This document shows positions 1 through 9,298 of a stretch of 64,000 nt of DNA, piece after piece. Source of the DNA: Sulfurimonas sp. (lineage in GTDB: Bacteria > Campylobacterota > Campylobacteria > Campylobacterales > Sulfurimonadaceae). The stretch lies in assembly GCA_028687935.1 (NCBI GenBank), contig JAQTZE010000008.1, positions 53,841 to 117,840 of the forward strand, given 5' to 3'. The number at the start of each line of letters is the position of its first letter. Within the stretch, counting starts at the first letter, position 1. The translations under genes were made by a program, and so were the position numbers. The notes below the pieces were generated by a model, which did not search any database, was not told the DNA's origin, and worked only from the letters and a program-made list of their open reading frames with translations.

Positions 1-7
1 GTAAACT

Positions 8-1321
8 ATGAACAATAAACTCCATATCGTATCCCTCGGATGCACGAAAAATCTCGTTGACACTGAAGTGATGATGGGCAAACTCAAGAACTTTGAGCTC
101 ACAGATGACAGCGAAAACGCAGACGTCATCATCGTAAATACTTGCGGCTTTATCGATGCCGCAAAACAAGAATCTATCAACACAATCTTAAACCTCCATG
201 ATGCGAGAAAAGAAGACTCCCTTCTCGTTATGGCAGGATGTCTCAGTGAACGCTACAAAGAAGAGCTCATGCTTGATATGCCAGAGGTAGATATTTTTAC
301 AGGTGTGGGCGATTATGACCATATCGACGAACTCCTCGCTGAGAAAAAAAGCCGCTTTTCTGAGCAGGTCTTTCTTATAGATGGAGCGGAGCGCGTTGTG
401 ACGGGTTCTAGCTATCATGCTTACATCAAACTCTCAGAAGGATGTAACCAGACTTGTAGTTTTTGTGCTATCCCCTCTTTCAAGGGCAAGCTCAACTCAA
501 GAAGCCTTGATTCGATTGCCAAAGAGGTCGAAGGGCTTGTTAAAAAAGGCTATTATGACTTTAGTTTTGTTTCTCAGGATAGTTCATCGTATCTTCGTGA
601 CCAAAATGTCAAAGACGGTCTGAGTCTGCTTATTCAGCGTATCGAGCTTATTGATGGCGTGAAATCTGCGAGAATTCTCTATCTTTATCCTTCGACAACA
701 AGCATGGCACTTTTGAAAAATATCGCAAAAAGTACTATCTTTCACAACTACTTTGATATGCCTATCCAGCATATCAACGATGAGATGTTGCGTTTAATGA
801 AACGCGGCTTTGGCAAAGATAAAACTTTAGAGCTTTTAAACTTTATGCGTTCACTTCCGAACTCTTTTGTGAGAACCAGCTTCATCGTAGGCCATCCAAA
901 TGAAACGCAAGAGATGTTTGATGAGATGTGTGAATTTGCCGCATCTTTTGGTTTTGACCGCATCAATGTCTTCTCGTATTCAGATGAAGAGACGACACCT
1001 GCGTATGACATGAGCGACAAGATATCTGCAAAAATCATAGCAAAACGTGCAAAAATCCTTGGCGCTATCGCTTCGGAATGCACACAAAAATCTCTTGAAG
1101 CTGAAGTAGGTGAAACGATAGAACTTGTCATCGACGGTGAGAGTGATGAGCATGAGTATCTTCTGAGCGCACGTAAACTTCTTTGGGCTCCAGATATTGA
1201 CGGTGAGATCTATGTCAATGACAGAAATGGCGCAGATGAGCTGCGTTTTGGCGTTATCTACAAAGCAAAAGTAACAGAACTTATCGGCAATATTTTGACG
1301 GCTACTGTGGATAATGCTTAA
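8..1321 (+). CDS. rimO: Ribosomal protein S12 methylthiotransferase RimO
   Basis: Radical-SAM enzyme that adds a methylthio group to the conserved aspartate of ribosomal protein S12. The 437-residue protein has the full family layout: an N-terminal UPF0004 domain with cluster cysteines at about 12 (SLGCTKNLVD), 46 (NTCGFID) and 78 (AGCLSE); a radical-SAM core with the CxxxCxxC triad at 146/150/153 (GCNQTCSFC); and a C-terminal TRAM-like domain. The NTCGFID motif and the downstream IPSFKG separate RimO from MiaB, which is present as its own gene at 6311-7612. The last codons overlap tilS by 8 nt, so the two are probably translationally coupled, as in other Campylobacterota. The start lies 8 nt from the window edge, so the promoter is not visible. 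Confidence 0.96.
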   Translation: MNNKLHIVSLGCTKNLVDTEVMMGKLKNFELTDDSENADVIIVNTCGFIDAAKQESINTILNLHDARKEDSLLVMAGCLSERYKEELMLDMPEVDIFTGVGDYDHIDELLAEKKSRFSEQVFLIDGAERVVTGSSYHAYIKLSEGCNQTCSFCAIPSFKGKLNSRSLDSIAKEVEGLVKKGYYDFSFVSQDSSSYLRDQNVKDGLSLLIQRIELIDGVKSARILYLYPSTTSMALLKNIAKSTIFHNYFDMPIQHINDEMLRLMKRGFGKDKTLELLNFMRSLPNSFVRTSFIVGHPNETQEMFDEMCEFAASFGFDRINVFSYSDEETTPAYDMSDKISAKIIAKRAKILGAIASECTQKSLEAEVGETIELVIDGESDEHEYLLSARKLLWAPDIDGEIYVNDRNGADELRFGVIYKAKVTELIGNILTATVDNA

Positions 1322-2315
1322 AGCTGCAAATCTCGAAAAACTACGCAATAAAAAAAACCTCCTTGCATTTTCTGCGGGAGTAGATTCTACTGCATTACTT
1401 TTTTTACTCTTAGAAAACAATATCAAATTTGACATCGCTATCGTGGATTATGGAGTGCGTTCGCAAAGTAAAAAAGAAGTGGCTTATGCCAAAGAACTCT
1501 CTCAAGAATATAACTTCCTTTGTCATATTCATCAAGCCAAACAAATCGAGAAAAACTTTGAAGCCAAAGCACGTGAAATTCGCTATGAGTTTTTTCATAC
1601 TTTAGTGCAAAAGCATGGCTACGAAAATCTCCTCACAGCGCATCATCTTGGTGACAGATTCGAGTGGATGCTTATGCAGTTTTGCAAAGGTGCGGGCTGT
1701 GCTGAACTCTCTGGAATGCAAGAGATTGAAGAACGCGAAGGATACACGCTTGTGCGACCTCTTTTGCATCTTGACAAACAAGAGTTGCTCCTCTACCTTC
1801 AAACAAATAACAAAAAATATTTCTTTGATGCGAGCAATAGTGATGCAGCCATTAAACGCAACCATTTCAGAATAAACCATGCTGTGCCCCTTTTGCAAGA
1901 GTATCTTCAAGGTATTAAAAAAAGTTTTGCTTATCTGGATGAAGATTTCGCTTCACTCATACAAACAGTTACTCTAGAGAAGTTTGAAGAACTTATATAT
2001 TTTAAATCAAGTGAAGATAAACGCAGCGATATCTACGCCATAGACAAATATCTCAAAACGCAGGGGTATATGCCTAGTGCGAGTGAGAGAGCTCTACTCA
2101 AAGAGGAAAAAAGTCTTGTACTAGGAAGAAAATATCTTGTGAGTAAATGTCAAGGGTTTATCTTTATCACTGCCTTTAAACGCAGTGAAGTGCTCTTGCC
2201 AAAAGAGTTTAAAGAGGCGTGCAGAAAAATGCAGATAGATCCAAAGCTACGCCCTTTTCTTTATCAAAACGCAGCTGCATTTGCGCACGTCAAAGAGTTA
2301 CTCTTCACCCTCTAA
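1314..2315 (+). CDS. tilS: tRNA(Ile)-lysidine synthase TilS
   Basis: ATP-dependent enzyme that converts C34 of the CAU-anticodon tRNA-Ile to lysidine so that it reads AUA. The N-type ATP pyrophosphatase P-loop is clear at residues 19-25 (FSAGVDST), followed by the AHHLGDRFEW region typical of TilS. At 333 residues it is short, with a reduced C-terminal part, as usual in Campylobacterota. The ATG sits inside the rimO 3' end (8-nt overlap). The 3' end overlaps the convergent PilO-like gene by 18 nt, leaving no room for a separate terminator. Four exact AAACGCAG 8-mers lie between 2019 and 2274. Confidence 0.93.
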   Translation: MLKAANLEKLRNKKNLLAFSAGVDSTALLFLLLENNIKFDIAIVDYGVRSQSKKEVAYAKELSQEYNFLCHIHQAKQIEKNFEAKAREIRYEFFHTLVQKHGYENLLTAHHLGDRFEWMLMQFCKGAGCAELSGMQEIEEREGYTLVRPLLHLDKQELLLYLQTNNKKYFFDASNSDAAIKRNHFRINHAVPLLQEYLQGIKKSFAYLDEDFASLIQTVTLEKFEELIYFKSSEDKRSDIYAIDKYLKTQGYMPSASERALLKEEKSLVLGRKYLVSKCQGFIFITAFKRSEVLLPKEFKEACRKMQIDPKLRPFLYQNAAAFAHVKELLFTL

Positions 2316-2867
2316 TTCACTCATATTGAGATCTTCTCTAGGTGGTTTTTTCTCTGCAGCATAGACACGCATAGTAAAAGAAGATTTGATAAGATCTCCA
2401 TCACGTACAAAGTTTATAGGGAAGTTGATCCCAATAATCCATTCACTTTTGTTGATGGCATCCAAAAAGTCATAAAAACTTTGTGGTGAGTTGATATGTG
2501 AAGTCGTATTCACCTCATAGACACAAAACGGATCTTCATCTGCAATTTTCTCTTTTTCAGCGATAATCAAAGATCTAAAGTGCTCTTTATGCAGTTTTTC
2601 AAAACGCTCTACATTGAAAGGCGTTGCGAGTGCTTCGATAACATGACGATTATCTGCTTGAAGTTGTTTATAGACTTCAAGTGTTTCATCGTGGAAATTT
2701 TGGTACTTTCTGAGCTCTTTACTCTCTTTTTGGAGTTCGACTCTCTGCTCTCTATATTTTTTCCCCTCAGGAATCAAAACTAAAAAGGAAAAAAGCAGCA
2801 CAAAAATCAAAAGAATACTCGAGAGTACGATAAGATAGATACTTTGACGTGAGATCTTAATTTTCAT
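2298..2867 (-). CDS. PilO/GspM-like inner-membrane protein
   Basis: A 189-residue bitopic membrane protein: a short cytoplasmic N-terminus, one transmembrane helix at about residues 9-31, a charged coiled-coil to about residue 75, then a small alpha/beta domain. This is the architecture of PilO and GspM of type IV pilus and type II secretion platforms. Sequence identity to characterised PilO cannot be judged here, so the call rests on architecture and on being the last of three consecutive genes resembling PilM, PilN and PilO. It overlaps the PilN-like gene by 11 nt. In Campylobacterota such platforms often serve natural transformation (the Cts system of Campylobacter jejuni) rather than pilus motility; that role is inference. 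Confidence 0.55.
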   Translation of the reverse strand: MKIKISRQSIYLIVLSSILLIFVLLFSFLVLIPEGKKYREQRVELQKESKELRKYQNFHDETLEVYKQLQADNRHVIEALATPFNVERFEKLHKEHFRSLIIAEKEKIADEDPFCVYEVNTTSHINSPQSFYDFLDAINKSEWIIGINFPINFVRDGDLIKSSFTMRVYAAEKKPPREDLNMSELEGEE

Positions 2868-3429
2868 CTTCGCTCTCTTGTGCTATTTTTTCCTGTCCAA
2901 CATCTCTCATGCTAGTTTCCAAATGATCATCTTCAATGTAATTTGTTGAGACAAAACGCAACCATCCATTGGAAAGCGGATAAAAACTACTATAGGTCTT
3001 ATGAAAGATTGAACGTAGCGGTGCTTGCAGCATAAAATTGTAAACATCTTTATTTGGAGTAATCCCATGAAGAATAAGTCCATTCTCAAGTAAAGAGGCT
3101 TCTGAGAGCGTAATTCTTTGTGGGATAAGATCAAAAAGATTTGCAATCGAATCCTTGAGCACACTGTTTTGCGTCATAACACGCTCCCCCAAAAGAGACT
3201 CTTTATTGATAAACGCAATCTCTGTTTTCATATCTTCAATAGCCTCGCCCAGATCAAATCTTTTTTGTATCATCTCAGCTTTTTGACTTTGAAAGCTAAA
3301 ATCTTTAAAAAATAAAAAGGTATAGGTCAAAAAAAGCATCGCGAGTGTCATCATAAAAAAAGTTATTGCGAGTTTGAGCTCTGGCGTGAAAGCAGATTTC
3401 TTTCGAGGCTTTGTATAGCTGTATTTCAT
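2857..3429 (-). CDS. PilN/GspL-like inner-membrane protein
   Basis: A 190-residue protein with a basic cytoplasmic N-terminus (PRKKSAF), one transmembrane helix at about residues 19-40, a coiled-coil of about 45 residues and a compact C-terminal domain. This is the PilN fold plan. The C-terminus is acidic (ESEDEN). It overlaps the upstream PilM-like gene by 4 nt (ATGA) and the downstream PilO-like gene by 11 nt, so all three are probably made stoichiometrically. The short N-terminus before the membrane helix is where PilN binds PilM. The family call is from architecture and order rather than a diagnostic motif. Confidence 0.52.
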   Translation of the reverse strand: MKYSYTKPRKKSAFTPELKLAITFFMMTLAMLFLTYTFLFFKDFSFQSQKAEMIQKRFDLGEAIEDMKTEIAFINKESLLGERVMTQNSVLKDSIANLFDLIPQRITLSEASLLENGLILHGITPNKDVYNFMLQAPLRSIFHKTYSSFYPLSNGWLRFVSTNYIEDDHLETSMRDVGQEKIAQESEDEN

Positions 3430-4433
3430 AGGTTAAGCTCCGCTTTTGCTAGCTCACACACCTGCATACCTAAGTCAATTTTTCTCACATAGACACTCAG
3501 AAACATCTCCTCTTCAAGGTAGCGCTTGAGATCGAGAGTTATACCAAAACCATCAGCGATGTAGACATTCTCTATAAAAGTGCTCTTATATTTATCTTCA
3601 CCATAAAAATGTTTTACTGAATTCTGGATCAACAAAAATCTCTGAAAATCTTCACTAAAATTTTCGCTTGCGTTTGTGCTTTCTTCTTGGATCTGATCTT
3701 GATGAAACTCTTCTTCTAAGTCTCTTGAATCAGCAAATTCATTGATCTCTTCGAGTGTGTCAAGGTCTTCTATATCTCCAAAATCATCCAAAGAATCTAT
3801 CTCATCAGCATTTATATCTTCAAGATCAATACCCTCATCCAGATCAAAGTCCAGCTCATCTGCACTCTCTTCATAGACTAATACAGCTTCTTCATCTGTG
3901 CGTTTTTGTACATCAAGGTGCTTGGCGAAGAGTAGTTCAGAGTTACCAAAAATAGCCAAAGAGAGATAATTTTCTTCCACTAAGACAAACATTGCCAAAT
4001 GCGAATCAATCTTGTCTTTAAAAAATTCAGCCAATAAAACAAAAGGAGAGAATACAAAATCTATCCCGATTGGCTTGTAGTGTCTCTCAAGGGAGTAGAG
4101 ATCGGCCTGCGACGTAAAATAGCTCCATTTTTCTTTAAAACATCGATGTTCTGAAGAGGTAACATCATGAAAATGCCCGATTTGATTTTTTGAACAGGTA
4201 GGTATTGCGCCTTGGGCAGAAGATGTATCAAGAATCGAAACATAATAATATGGAGACTCACTCGTGTATCCGAGGATGAAGTCAAGCATTTTTTCATTGA
4301 TTGATCTTGTGGCAAAAGTTTTTTCAATACTTTCAATTACATTTTTTTTTGAGAGGAGTTCAATATATACTGTAGACTCAGAACGTTTGAGAATAATATT
4401 TACAAGTACTTTAAGATATAAAGAGCCAAACAC
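3426..4433 (-). CDS. PilM-like cytoplasmic protein (actin-fold type IV pilus/competence platform)
   Basis: A 335-residue soluble protein with no signal or membrane segment. Its position directly before PilN- and PilO-like genes and its general layout suggest a divergent PilM/GspL cytoplasmic domain of the ASKHA fold. An unusual acidic stretch at about residues 200-250, rich in Asp, Glu and Leu (DFDLDEGIDLEDINADEIDS), splits the protein. Translation starts at GTG: the recombinase stop TAG and this GTG overlap by one base (TAGTG), which implies reinitiation. I do not recognise a specific orthologue. A competence or pilus platform role is inferred from context. Confidence 0.5.
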   Translation of the reverse strand: MFGSLYLKVLVNIILKRSESTVYIELLSKKNVIESIEKTFATRSINEKMLDFILGYTSESPYYYVSILDTSSAQGAIPTCSKNQIGHFHDVTSSEHRCFKEKWSYFTSQADLYSLERHYKPIGIDFVFSPFVLLAEFFKDKIDSHLAMFVLVEENYLSLAIFGNSELLFAKHLDVQKRTDEEAVLVYEESADELDFDLDEGIDLEDINADEIDSLDDFGDIEDLDTLEEINEFADSRDLEEEFHQDQIQEESTNASENFSEDFQRFLLIQNSVKHFYGEDKYKSTFIENVYIADGFGITLDLKRYLEEEMFLSVYVRKIDLGMQVCELAKAELNL

Positions 4434-5290
4434 TACTCACCCGCTCCACAAAGAGGATGTGCTTTATTGTAATTTTGTTGTTTCAATGCACTGCCTAATT
4501 TTGTATATATTTGCGTTGTCGCCATAGATGAGTGACCAAGTAACTCGCTTACGTCCACTATAGGTGCACCGCTGTTGAGAAGTGCAGTAGCATACGAATG
4601 ACGCAATTGGTGGGGAGTAACTTTAAGGGCAACCCTCTCAAAGACTTTAGTAACTATATATCTTAGACTATTTTCGCTTAATTTTCCTCTATTTTTTTCA
4701 AAAAGGAATTTTTTTGGAGCGCTGCCTTGCAAATAGCTCTCTATCAGAGCTTTAGTAGTGCCGAGAAGTGGAATATCTCTTTGCTTGTTTCCTTTCCCAA
4801 GAACTCGTACCCATTCATCTGATATATCGCTGAGCTTGATGCTCGAGAGCTCTGAGATACGCACCCCTAAAGTATAAAGCATCACAACTATCAGACGCTC
4901 TTCAAGCTCTGCATGCTCCAATGCTTCCATGATGTGTTTATGCGAGATAGGTTTTGGCAATGTTTTGGCAATCTTTACGCTCTCATCTGCTTTGAGTACA
5001 ACAAGAAATCCATTTTCATTAAGATACTCTGTAAAGCTTCGTATTGCACTGAGTTTTTTTGAAATTGTCTTTGCGTTTAGGTGTGCTATTTTGATGCGAT
5101 AGGGCATAAGATTCAAGAGGATTTGCTTCTCTTCTTGGACTGTTTCTATACAGGCCAGAGCCTCTTTTATAGAAGCATCATAACTCTCAATCGTGAGATC
5201 CGAATACCCCTTAAAGCTTTCTAGGAACTCTAGAAAAGCTACTCGTTGCTTATCGAGTAACTTTTTCAAGAAGTTTCTCAAACTTTTCAT
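4433..5290 (-). CDS. Site-specific tyrosine recombinase, Xer family
   Basis: A 285-residue tyrosine recombinase with an N-terminal SAM-like core-binding domain (to about residue 110) and a complete catalytic domain: Arg144 (GVRISEL), Lys166 (GKGNKQ), the HxxR box at His227/Arg230 (HQLRHS), His253 (LLGHSS) and nucleophile Tyr262 (QIYTKL). It is likely the chromosome-dimer resolvase acting at dif; Campylobacterota typically use a single XerH-type enzyme, but this protein is shorter than Helicobacter pylori XerH, so I leave the symbol open. The proposed ATG overlaps the upstream gene by 41 nt, so a later non-ATG start is possible. It is embedded in a run of overlapping genes ahead of the PilMNO-like set. 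Confidence 0.88.
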   Translation of the reverse strand: MKSLRNFLKKLLDKQRVAFLEFLESFKGYSDLTIESYDASIKEALACIETVQEEKQILLNLMPYRIKIAHLNAKTISKKLSAIRSFTEYLNENGFLVVLKADESVKIAKTLPKPISHKHIMEALEHAELEERLIVVMLYTLGVRISELSSIKLSDISDEWVRVLGKGNKQRDIPLLGTTKALIESYLQGSAPKKFLFEKNRGKLSENSLRYIVTKVFERVALKVTPHQLRHSYATALLNSGAPIVDVSELLGHSSMATTQIYTKLGSALKQQNYNKAHPLCGAGE

Positions 5291-5705
5291 GATATTGGGA
5301 AGCTTCTTGAACTAAACTATCATCTGTTATCACGCTTGGAGCAAGCTTGACATATTCTGTTACCATGATTTCACACATCGTTCGTATCTTTGCTTTATCC
5401 GCATCGGAGACATTTTCGTGGGTCGCTATCTTATTGATATCAGCCATATATTTGTTGCCCATCTCAATATAGGATGTATATTTCAGTGCTGTGATCGTCT
5501 GTGCCATAATCGTCGAAGCCATTCTATTATAAACGTCGAGACTAAAGGCCTCTTTGGCTAGAATAAGTGCTTCTTTATAGTTACCTGTTTCAAAAAAATA
5601 CTTCGCTTGTAGAGACTTTTGGTAAGAAGGATTGACTAAAACATATATCCCCATCACAGAGATCAAAGCCAGAGCAACAAGAGTGAGCAGTGTTTTAGTG
5701 TTCAT
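5250..5705 (-). CDS. Small membrane-anchored protein with TPR-like helices
   Basis: A 151-residue protein with one N-terminal transmembrane helix (about residues 5-25) followed by an all-helical region. One helix pair, around YFETGNYKEALILAKEAF, has the spacing of a tetratricopeptide repeat, and the rest may be degenerate repeats. I do not recognise a family. It overlaps the upstream DUF374 gene by 11 nt and the downstream recombinase by 41 nt, so it belongs to the same transcription unit. A scaffold role at the membrane is plausible but is inference only. Confidence 0.7.
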   Translation of the reverse strand: MNTKTLLTLVALALISVMGIYVLVNPSYQKSLQAKYFFETGNYKEALILAKEAFSLDVYNRMASTIMAQTITALKYTSYIEMGNKYMADINKIATHENVSDADKAKIRTMCEIMVTEYVKLAPSVITDDSLVQEASQYHEKFEKLLEKVTR

Positions 5706-6327
5706 GTTTTAATAAGCCCTCTTTTATAACTATTCTCGCCTCTTCAAGCTCCATTTCACCTACATCGAGCATCTCTGAAGCATAATAATGAAGCGTACCA
5801 AAAGGTTTAGGAATAGTAAATTTATCCCAACTACTCAGACGCCAAAACTTTGTCGGTTTGATCTCCACGAGAACAATTTTCGCCTCTGTTTTTTGCGCCA
5901 TCACTATTATACCATCTGCGACTTCATGACGTGGCCCTTTTGGTCCATCGGGAGTAATTCCAATATCATAGCCCTCTTTTATGCTTTTGATGCCTTCGAT
6001 CAAAACGCGGACTGCGTTTCTATTTGTAGAACCTGCTATCGTTCCAAGACCAAAATATTTGATAGTCTTAGAGATAAGAGCACCATCAAAATGGCTTGAG
6101 ATAAGGACTTTTGCATGAGGCGTTTTACGGTAATGTGAGTAGAGATAGGGAAGCATCAGAAGCTCTCCATGCCAACAAGCAAAGATGATAGGTTCATCTG
6201 CTATCTCTTTGGGAACATGGAACTCTTTTTTGTTTGTCAGATATAAAAAACGGATAAGGAGTGCGCCTATAAAAGGCAAGAGAAAAAGAGCAGCAAAACG
6301 GCTGAAATTCTTAAGCAAGAATCTCAC
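5695..6327 (-). CDS. DUF374 lysophospholipid acyltransferase-like protein
   Basis: A 210-residue membrane-associated protein of the DUF374 group of the LPLAT superfamily. An N-terminal hydrophobic helix (about residues 8-30) is followed by [25 protein letters not shown] and [12 protein letters not shown], the last being the family signature. These proteins are linked to acyl transfer in lipid A or phospholipid assembly. The start appears to be GTG, overlapping the miaB end by 17 nt; no ATG is available nearby. It lies between miaB and the TPR-like protein in a continuous minus-strand run. The exact substrate cannot be read from the sequence. Confidence 0.85.
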   Translation of the reverse strand: MRFLLKNFSRFAALFLLPFIGALLIRFLYLTNKKEFHVPKEIADEPIIFACWHGELLMLPYLYSHYRKTPHAKVLISSHFDGALISKTIKYFGLGTIAGSTNRNAVRVLIEGIKSIKEGYDIGITPDGPKGPRHEVADGIIVMAQKTEAKIVLVEIKPTKFWRLSSWDKFTIPKPFGTLHYYASEMLDVGEMELEEARIVIKEGLLKHEH

Positions 6328-7612
6328 CTGTTAAGATAGTTCGAGCAACAGAGATGATCTTCACATCTCTAAACTCTCCCAAAAGTTCATCCGAACCTTT
6401 GACTTTGATGAGAATGTTATTATCACTTCTTCCTGCGACGAAACCGCCTTGATTAAGCACTTCAAAATAGACTCTGAAGGTTTTTCCAAGTTGCAGGTCG
6501 TTTTTTGCATCTATTATCCCATTATGAAGAGTCTGGAGATAGTTTAATCTCTCTGAAGCCACTATGTCATCCACAGTATTTGTAAAATGTTCTGCTTCAG
6601 TTTCTGGACGCGGTGAGTATTTGAAAGAGAAGATCTGATCGAATTTCACTTCTTCTACTATACTAACACTCTCTTCAAAATCTTCATCGCTCTCGCCAGG
6701 AAAACCAACAATAATATCTGTACTGATAGTTGCTTCAGGGCACTCTTGTCTCAGTTTTGCAACGCGGTTTAAAAACCACTCTCTCGTATAGCCGCGTTTC
6801 ATATCTTTGAGCACTTTGGACGAGCCGCTTTGTAGAGGCATATGCATAGATTTACAGATTTTTGGATTGGACGCAAACTCTTCTATAAACTCATCATCCA
6901 TATGAAAAGGGTGTGGAGAGGTAAAACGTATACGCTCAAGGTCTTCTATTTTACTGAGGCGACGAAGCAGTTCTGTAAAGTTTACTTTTTCATGTTCACC
7001 CGAAAAACGACGACCGTAATTATTGACATTTTGTCCCAAAAGAAAGATCTCTTTAGCACCTGTATTTACAATTTTTTGCGCCTCTTGGATGATTAGGGCA
7101 TCTGGAATAGAGACCTCTTCACCCCGCGTTTTTGGGACGATACAAAAGGTACAGCTCTTATCACATCCGATAGAGATATTGATAAAACCTTTGTAAGGGG
7201 AAGTTCTAAAGTCTTCAAACGCAAACTCACTCTCATCATAATTAATATCTATCTCTACGGCTCTTTCTTTATGGAGGACTTCCGTAATTTTTGAGACATT
7301 TCGAGCACCAAGTACAAAACTGACATAAGGAGCGCGTTTGATGATTTCAGCACCAAGATGCGAAGCGGTACAACCGCACACACCTATTTTAGCACCCTCT
7401 TTTTTCTTTTTGTAAAAGACACCGAGTTCAGAAAAAAGCTTCTGCACAGGTTTGTCTCTCACGGAACAGGTATTTATAAGAATCAAGTCGGCATCTTTAA
7501 AATCGTCGGTCGTCTCATAACCTTCTTTTTCTCTAAGTTCCGCAATCATGTGCTCCGAATCACGAGAATTCATCGCACATCCGAGAGTCTCTATAAATAA
7601 CTTTTTGCTCAT
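6311..7612 (-). CDS. miaB: tRNA-2-methylthio-N6-dimethylallyladenosine synthase MiaB
   Basis: Radical-SAM methylthiotransferase that converts i6A37 to ms2i6A37 in tRNAs reading UNN codons. The 433-residue protein has the UPF0004 domain with cysteines at 12 ([12 protein letters not shown]), 49 (NTCSVRDK) and 81 (CGCTAS), the radical-SAM triad at 150/154/157 (GCDKSCTFC) and a C-terminal TRAM domain. NTCSVRDKP and VPKTRGEE are MiaB-type signatures and distinguish it from RimO. The gene follows an HP0268-like gene by 10 nt, the same adjacency as in Helicobacter pylori (HP0268/HP0269). Confidence 0.96.
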   Translation of the reverse strand: MSKKLFIETLGCAMNSRDSEHMIAELREKEGYETTDDFKDADLILINTCSVRDKPVQKLFSELGVFYKKKKEGAKIGVCGCTASHLGAEIIKRAPYVSFVLGARNVSKITEVLHKERAVEIDINYDESEFAFEDFRTSPYKGFINISIGCDKSCTFCIVPKTRGEEVSIPDALIIQEAQKIVNTGAKEIFLLGQNVNNYGRRFSGEHEKVNFTELLRRLSKIEDLERIRFTSPHPFHMDDEFIEEFASNPKICKSMHMPLQSGSSKVLKDMKRGYTREWFLNRVAKLRQECPEATISTDIIVGFPGESDEDFEESVSIVEEVKFDQIFSFKYSPRPETEAEHFTNTVDDIVASERLNYLQTLHNGIIDAKNDLQLGKTFRVYFEVLNQGGFVAGRSDNNILIKVKGSDELLGEFRDVKIISVARTILTGEILA

Positions 7613-7622
7613 AAGACTCTCT

Positions 7623-7868
7623 CTAGCTTACGATATGCACTTGATACATATACTCATTGTCTGAAAGACCATATTTCACTTCATTCATATAAAAACTTTT
7701 ACCTTTTGCTTCAAAATAGTCTTGAAGTTCTAGTAAATCTTTGTGAGAGTTCTCTCTGTCAAAATAAAAAATGATACTCTTCTCTTTTTCAACACTTGCC
7801 TCTATTTTTGCTAATTCAGCTTTCTTCGGCTTTGTATTTATCTCTGTTCTTGCAAATTTTAAATCCAT
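7623..7868 (-). CDS. HP0268-family small nuclease-like protein
   Basis: An 81-residue protein that matches from memory the small alpha/beta HP0268 family of Campylobacterota: [19 protein letters not shown] in the middle and an ending of the type [10 protein letters not shown]. The Helicobacter pylori member was reported as a nicking endonuclease/RNase. The ATG is preceded by AAGGA at proper spacing, and the gene immediately precedes miaB, as in H. pylori. No membrane segment or signal. Its cellular job is not established. Confidence 0.8.
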   Translation of the reverse strand: MDLKFARTEINTKPKKAELAKIEASVEKEKSIIFYFDRENSHKDLLELQDYFEAKGKSFYMNEVKYGLSDNEYMYQVHIVS

Positions 7869-7958
7869 TTTCGATCCTTGTCTCTAATATAAAAAGTTTT
7901 GCATTATAGTAAAAATGTACTAAAAGATGCATTAAAGATGTTTTTAGCACTTTTTGCG

Positions 7959-7964
7959 TATAAT
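7959..7964 (+). promoter_or_regulatory. Probable distal -10 element for nusA
   Basis: TATAAT preceded by GCG and an AT-rich region, about 190 nt before the nusA ATG. Campylobacterota housekeeping promoters typically show a strong -10 and no clear -35. A transcript from here would include the whole structured repeat at 8024-8097 in its leader. Confidence 0.5.
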
Positions 7965-8023
7965 TTGCAACTTCATAAGAAATCCCCAAACAACAGATCT
8001 TATTTTTTGTGAAAAAGCGATAA

Positions 8024-8097
8024 CTCTGCCTCTAAGAAGGCTAGCTTTAGTCACCCCAGCGGTGTTAGCGTAGAGAAAGTGACTTTGTCGCTTTCTC
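8024..8097 (-). repeat. Structured intergenic element, copy A (upstream of nusA)
   Basis: Read on the minus strand this matches copies B (9299-9369) and C (43824-43894): a GAC-AAAGTC-CTTT block, a small hairpin with a GCTG-type loop, a conserved ACTAAAGCT, then a GCCT...AGAGGCAGAG block. In this copy the small hairpin stem is CACC/GGTG, whereas copy C has GGCC/GGCC, so the pairing is kept with different bases. A second stem is GAGAAAG...CTTTCTC (8072-8097). Relative to nusA it occupies the 5' leader in the same polarity as copy C relative to rpmF. Confidence 0.6.
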
Positions 8098-8098
8098 G

Positions 8099-8104
8099 TA
8101 TAAT
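8099..8104 (+). promoter_or_regulatory. Probable proximal -10 element for nusA
   Basis: A perfect TATAAT immediately after the hairpin arm of repeat copy A, about 50 nt before the nusA start. The repeat edge and the promoter abut, so the repeat could supply or disrupt the upstream promoter region. No convincing -35 is seen. Confidence 0.5.
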
Positions 8105-8154
8105 TAGATGGAAGGTTTCTTTCATTTTATGAAATAAAATTAAGGAATATTATA

Positions 8155-9288
8155 ATGGAAAAAATTTTAGATATTGCAGAAGCAATCGCACACGAAAAAG
8201 GGCTAAGCCAAGAGAGTGTTTTAACTGCACTTAAAACCGCTTTTGTACAAACAGCAAAAAGAGTCATCAATCATAGATTTGCCTTCGAGGCACAGATAGA
8301 CAAGCAGAGTAAAAAAGTAAAAATAATTCAAATTATCACAGTTGTTGCTGATGATGATGCAAGACTTCTTGATGAAGAGAGTGCACCCGCATATATGTCT
8401 ATTACAGAAGCCAGAGAATACGATGATCAAGTAGATCTTGATGACCAACTCCAAATCGACCATAACATCGAAGACTACGGCAGAACTGCAGCTTCACAAC
8501 TCCACCGTGAGATCGAATATCATATCCAAAGACTTGTAGAAGATGAGCTTTTCAACAAATACAAATCAAAAATCGGTGTCCTTGTATCAGGACGTGTCAC
8601 ACGTGTTGACAACCAAAACGCAACCTATATCGAAGTCGATGAAGTACGCGCAGTATTACCGATGAAAAACCGTATCAAAGGTGAAACATTTAAAGTTGGT
8701 GACCACATCAAAGCGGTTGTACGTCGTGTTGGCATGGACAAAGAAAACGGTATCCAAATAGAACTCTCACGTACTTCTCCTAAATTTCTAGAAGAGCTTT
8801 TAGCGCTTGAAGTTCCTGAGATCGCTGATGGTGCTGTTATCATCGAAAAATCAGCACGTATCCCTGGTGAGCGAGCAAAAGTTGCCCTTATCAGCACGCA
8901 CCCACAAGTAGATGCAGTTGGTGCTACTGTCGGTGTCAGAGGTGTTCGTATAAACGCAGTAAGCCAAGAGCTTATCGGTGAAAACATCGACTGTATCGAG
9001 TACTCAAGCATAGCGGAGTTGTTTGTCTCACGTGTTATGAGCCCTGCAATTATCTCGCATGTTGAGATTGTGAAAAACGAACAAGGTGAAAATGAAAAAG
9101 CCATCATCACCCTTCCGGCGGATCAAAAGTCAAAAGCAATTGGGAAGAGCGGTATAAATATTCGTCTTGCTTCAATGCTTACAGGTCTTCAGATAGAGCT
9201 TAATGAGACAAATGAAAAAACGAATGAGAACGGACAGATAGAAGAAGCAAAAGACGGTGTTGACGCACTTCAGGCGCTCTTCAACTAA
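8155..9288 (+). CDS. nusA: Transcription termination/antitermination factor NusA
   Basis: RNA-polymerase-associated factor controlling pausing, termination and antitermination. At 377 residues it has the core layout only: N-terminal RNAP-binding domain (1-125), S1 domain (about 130-200; GVLVSGRVTRVDN), then two KH domains (VALISTHPQVDAVGATVGVR and AIGKSGINIRLAS). It lacks the C-terminal acidic repeats of the E. coli protein, normal for this phylum. The ATG follows TTAAGGAATATTATA, with a good ribosome-binding site. It stands alone and is bracketed by two inverted copies of the structured intergenic element. Confidence 0.96.
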   Translation: MEKILDIAEAIAHEKGLSQESVLTALKTAFVQTAKRVINHRFAFEAQIDKQSKKVKIIQIITVVADDDARLLDEESAPAYMSITEAREYDDQVDLDDQLQIDHNIEDYGRTAASQLHREIEYHIQRLVEDELFNKYKSKIGVLVSGRVTRVDNQNATYIEVDEVRAVLPMKNRIKGETFKVGDHIKAVVRRVGMDKENGIQIELSRTSPKFLEELLALEVPEIADGAVIIEKSARIPGERAKVALISTHPQVDAVGATVGVRGVRINAVSQELIGENIDCIEYSSIAELFVSRVMSPAIISHVEIVKNEQGENEKAIITLPADQKSKAIGKSGINIRLASMLTGLQIELNETNEKTNENGQIEEAKDGVDALQALFN

Positions 9289-9298
9289 TTAGTCCGCA

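Noticed and set aside
8625..9110. A 161-codon open frame opposite nusA
   Set aside because: Composition and position are those of an antisense shadow of a conserved gene.
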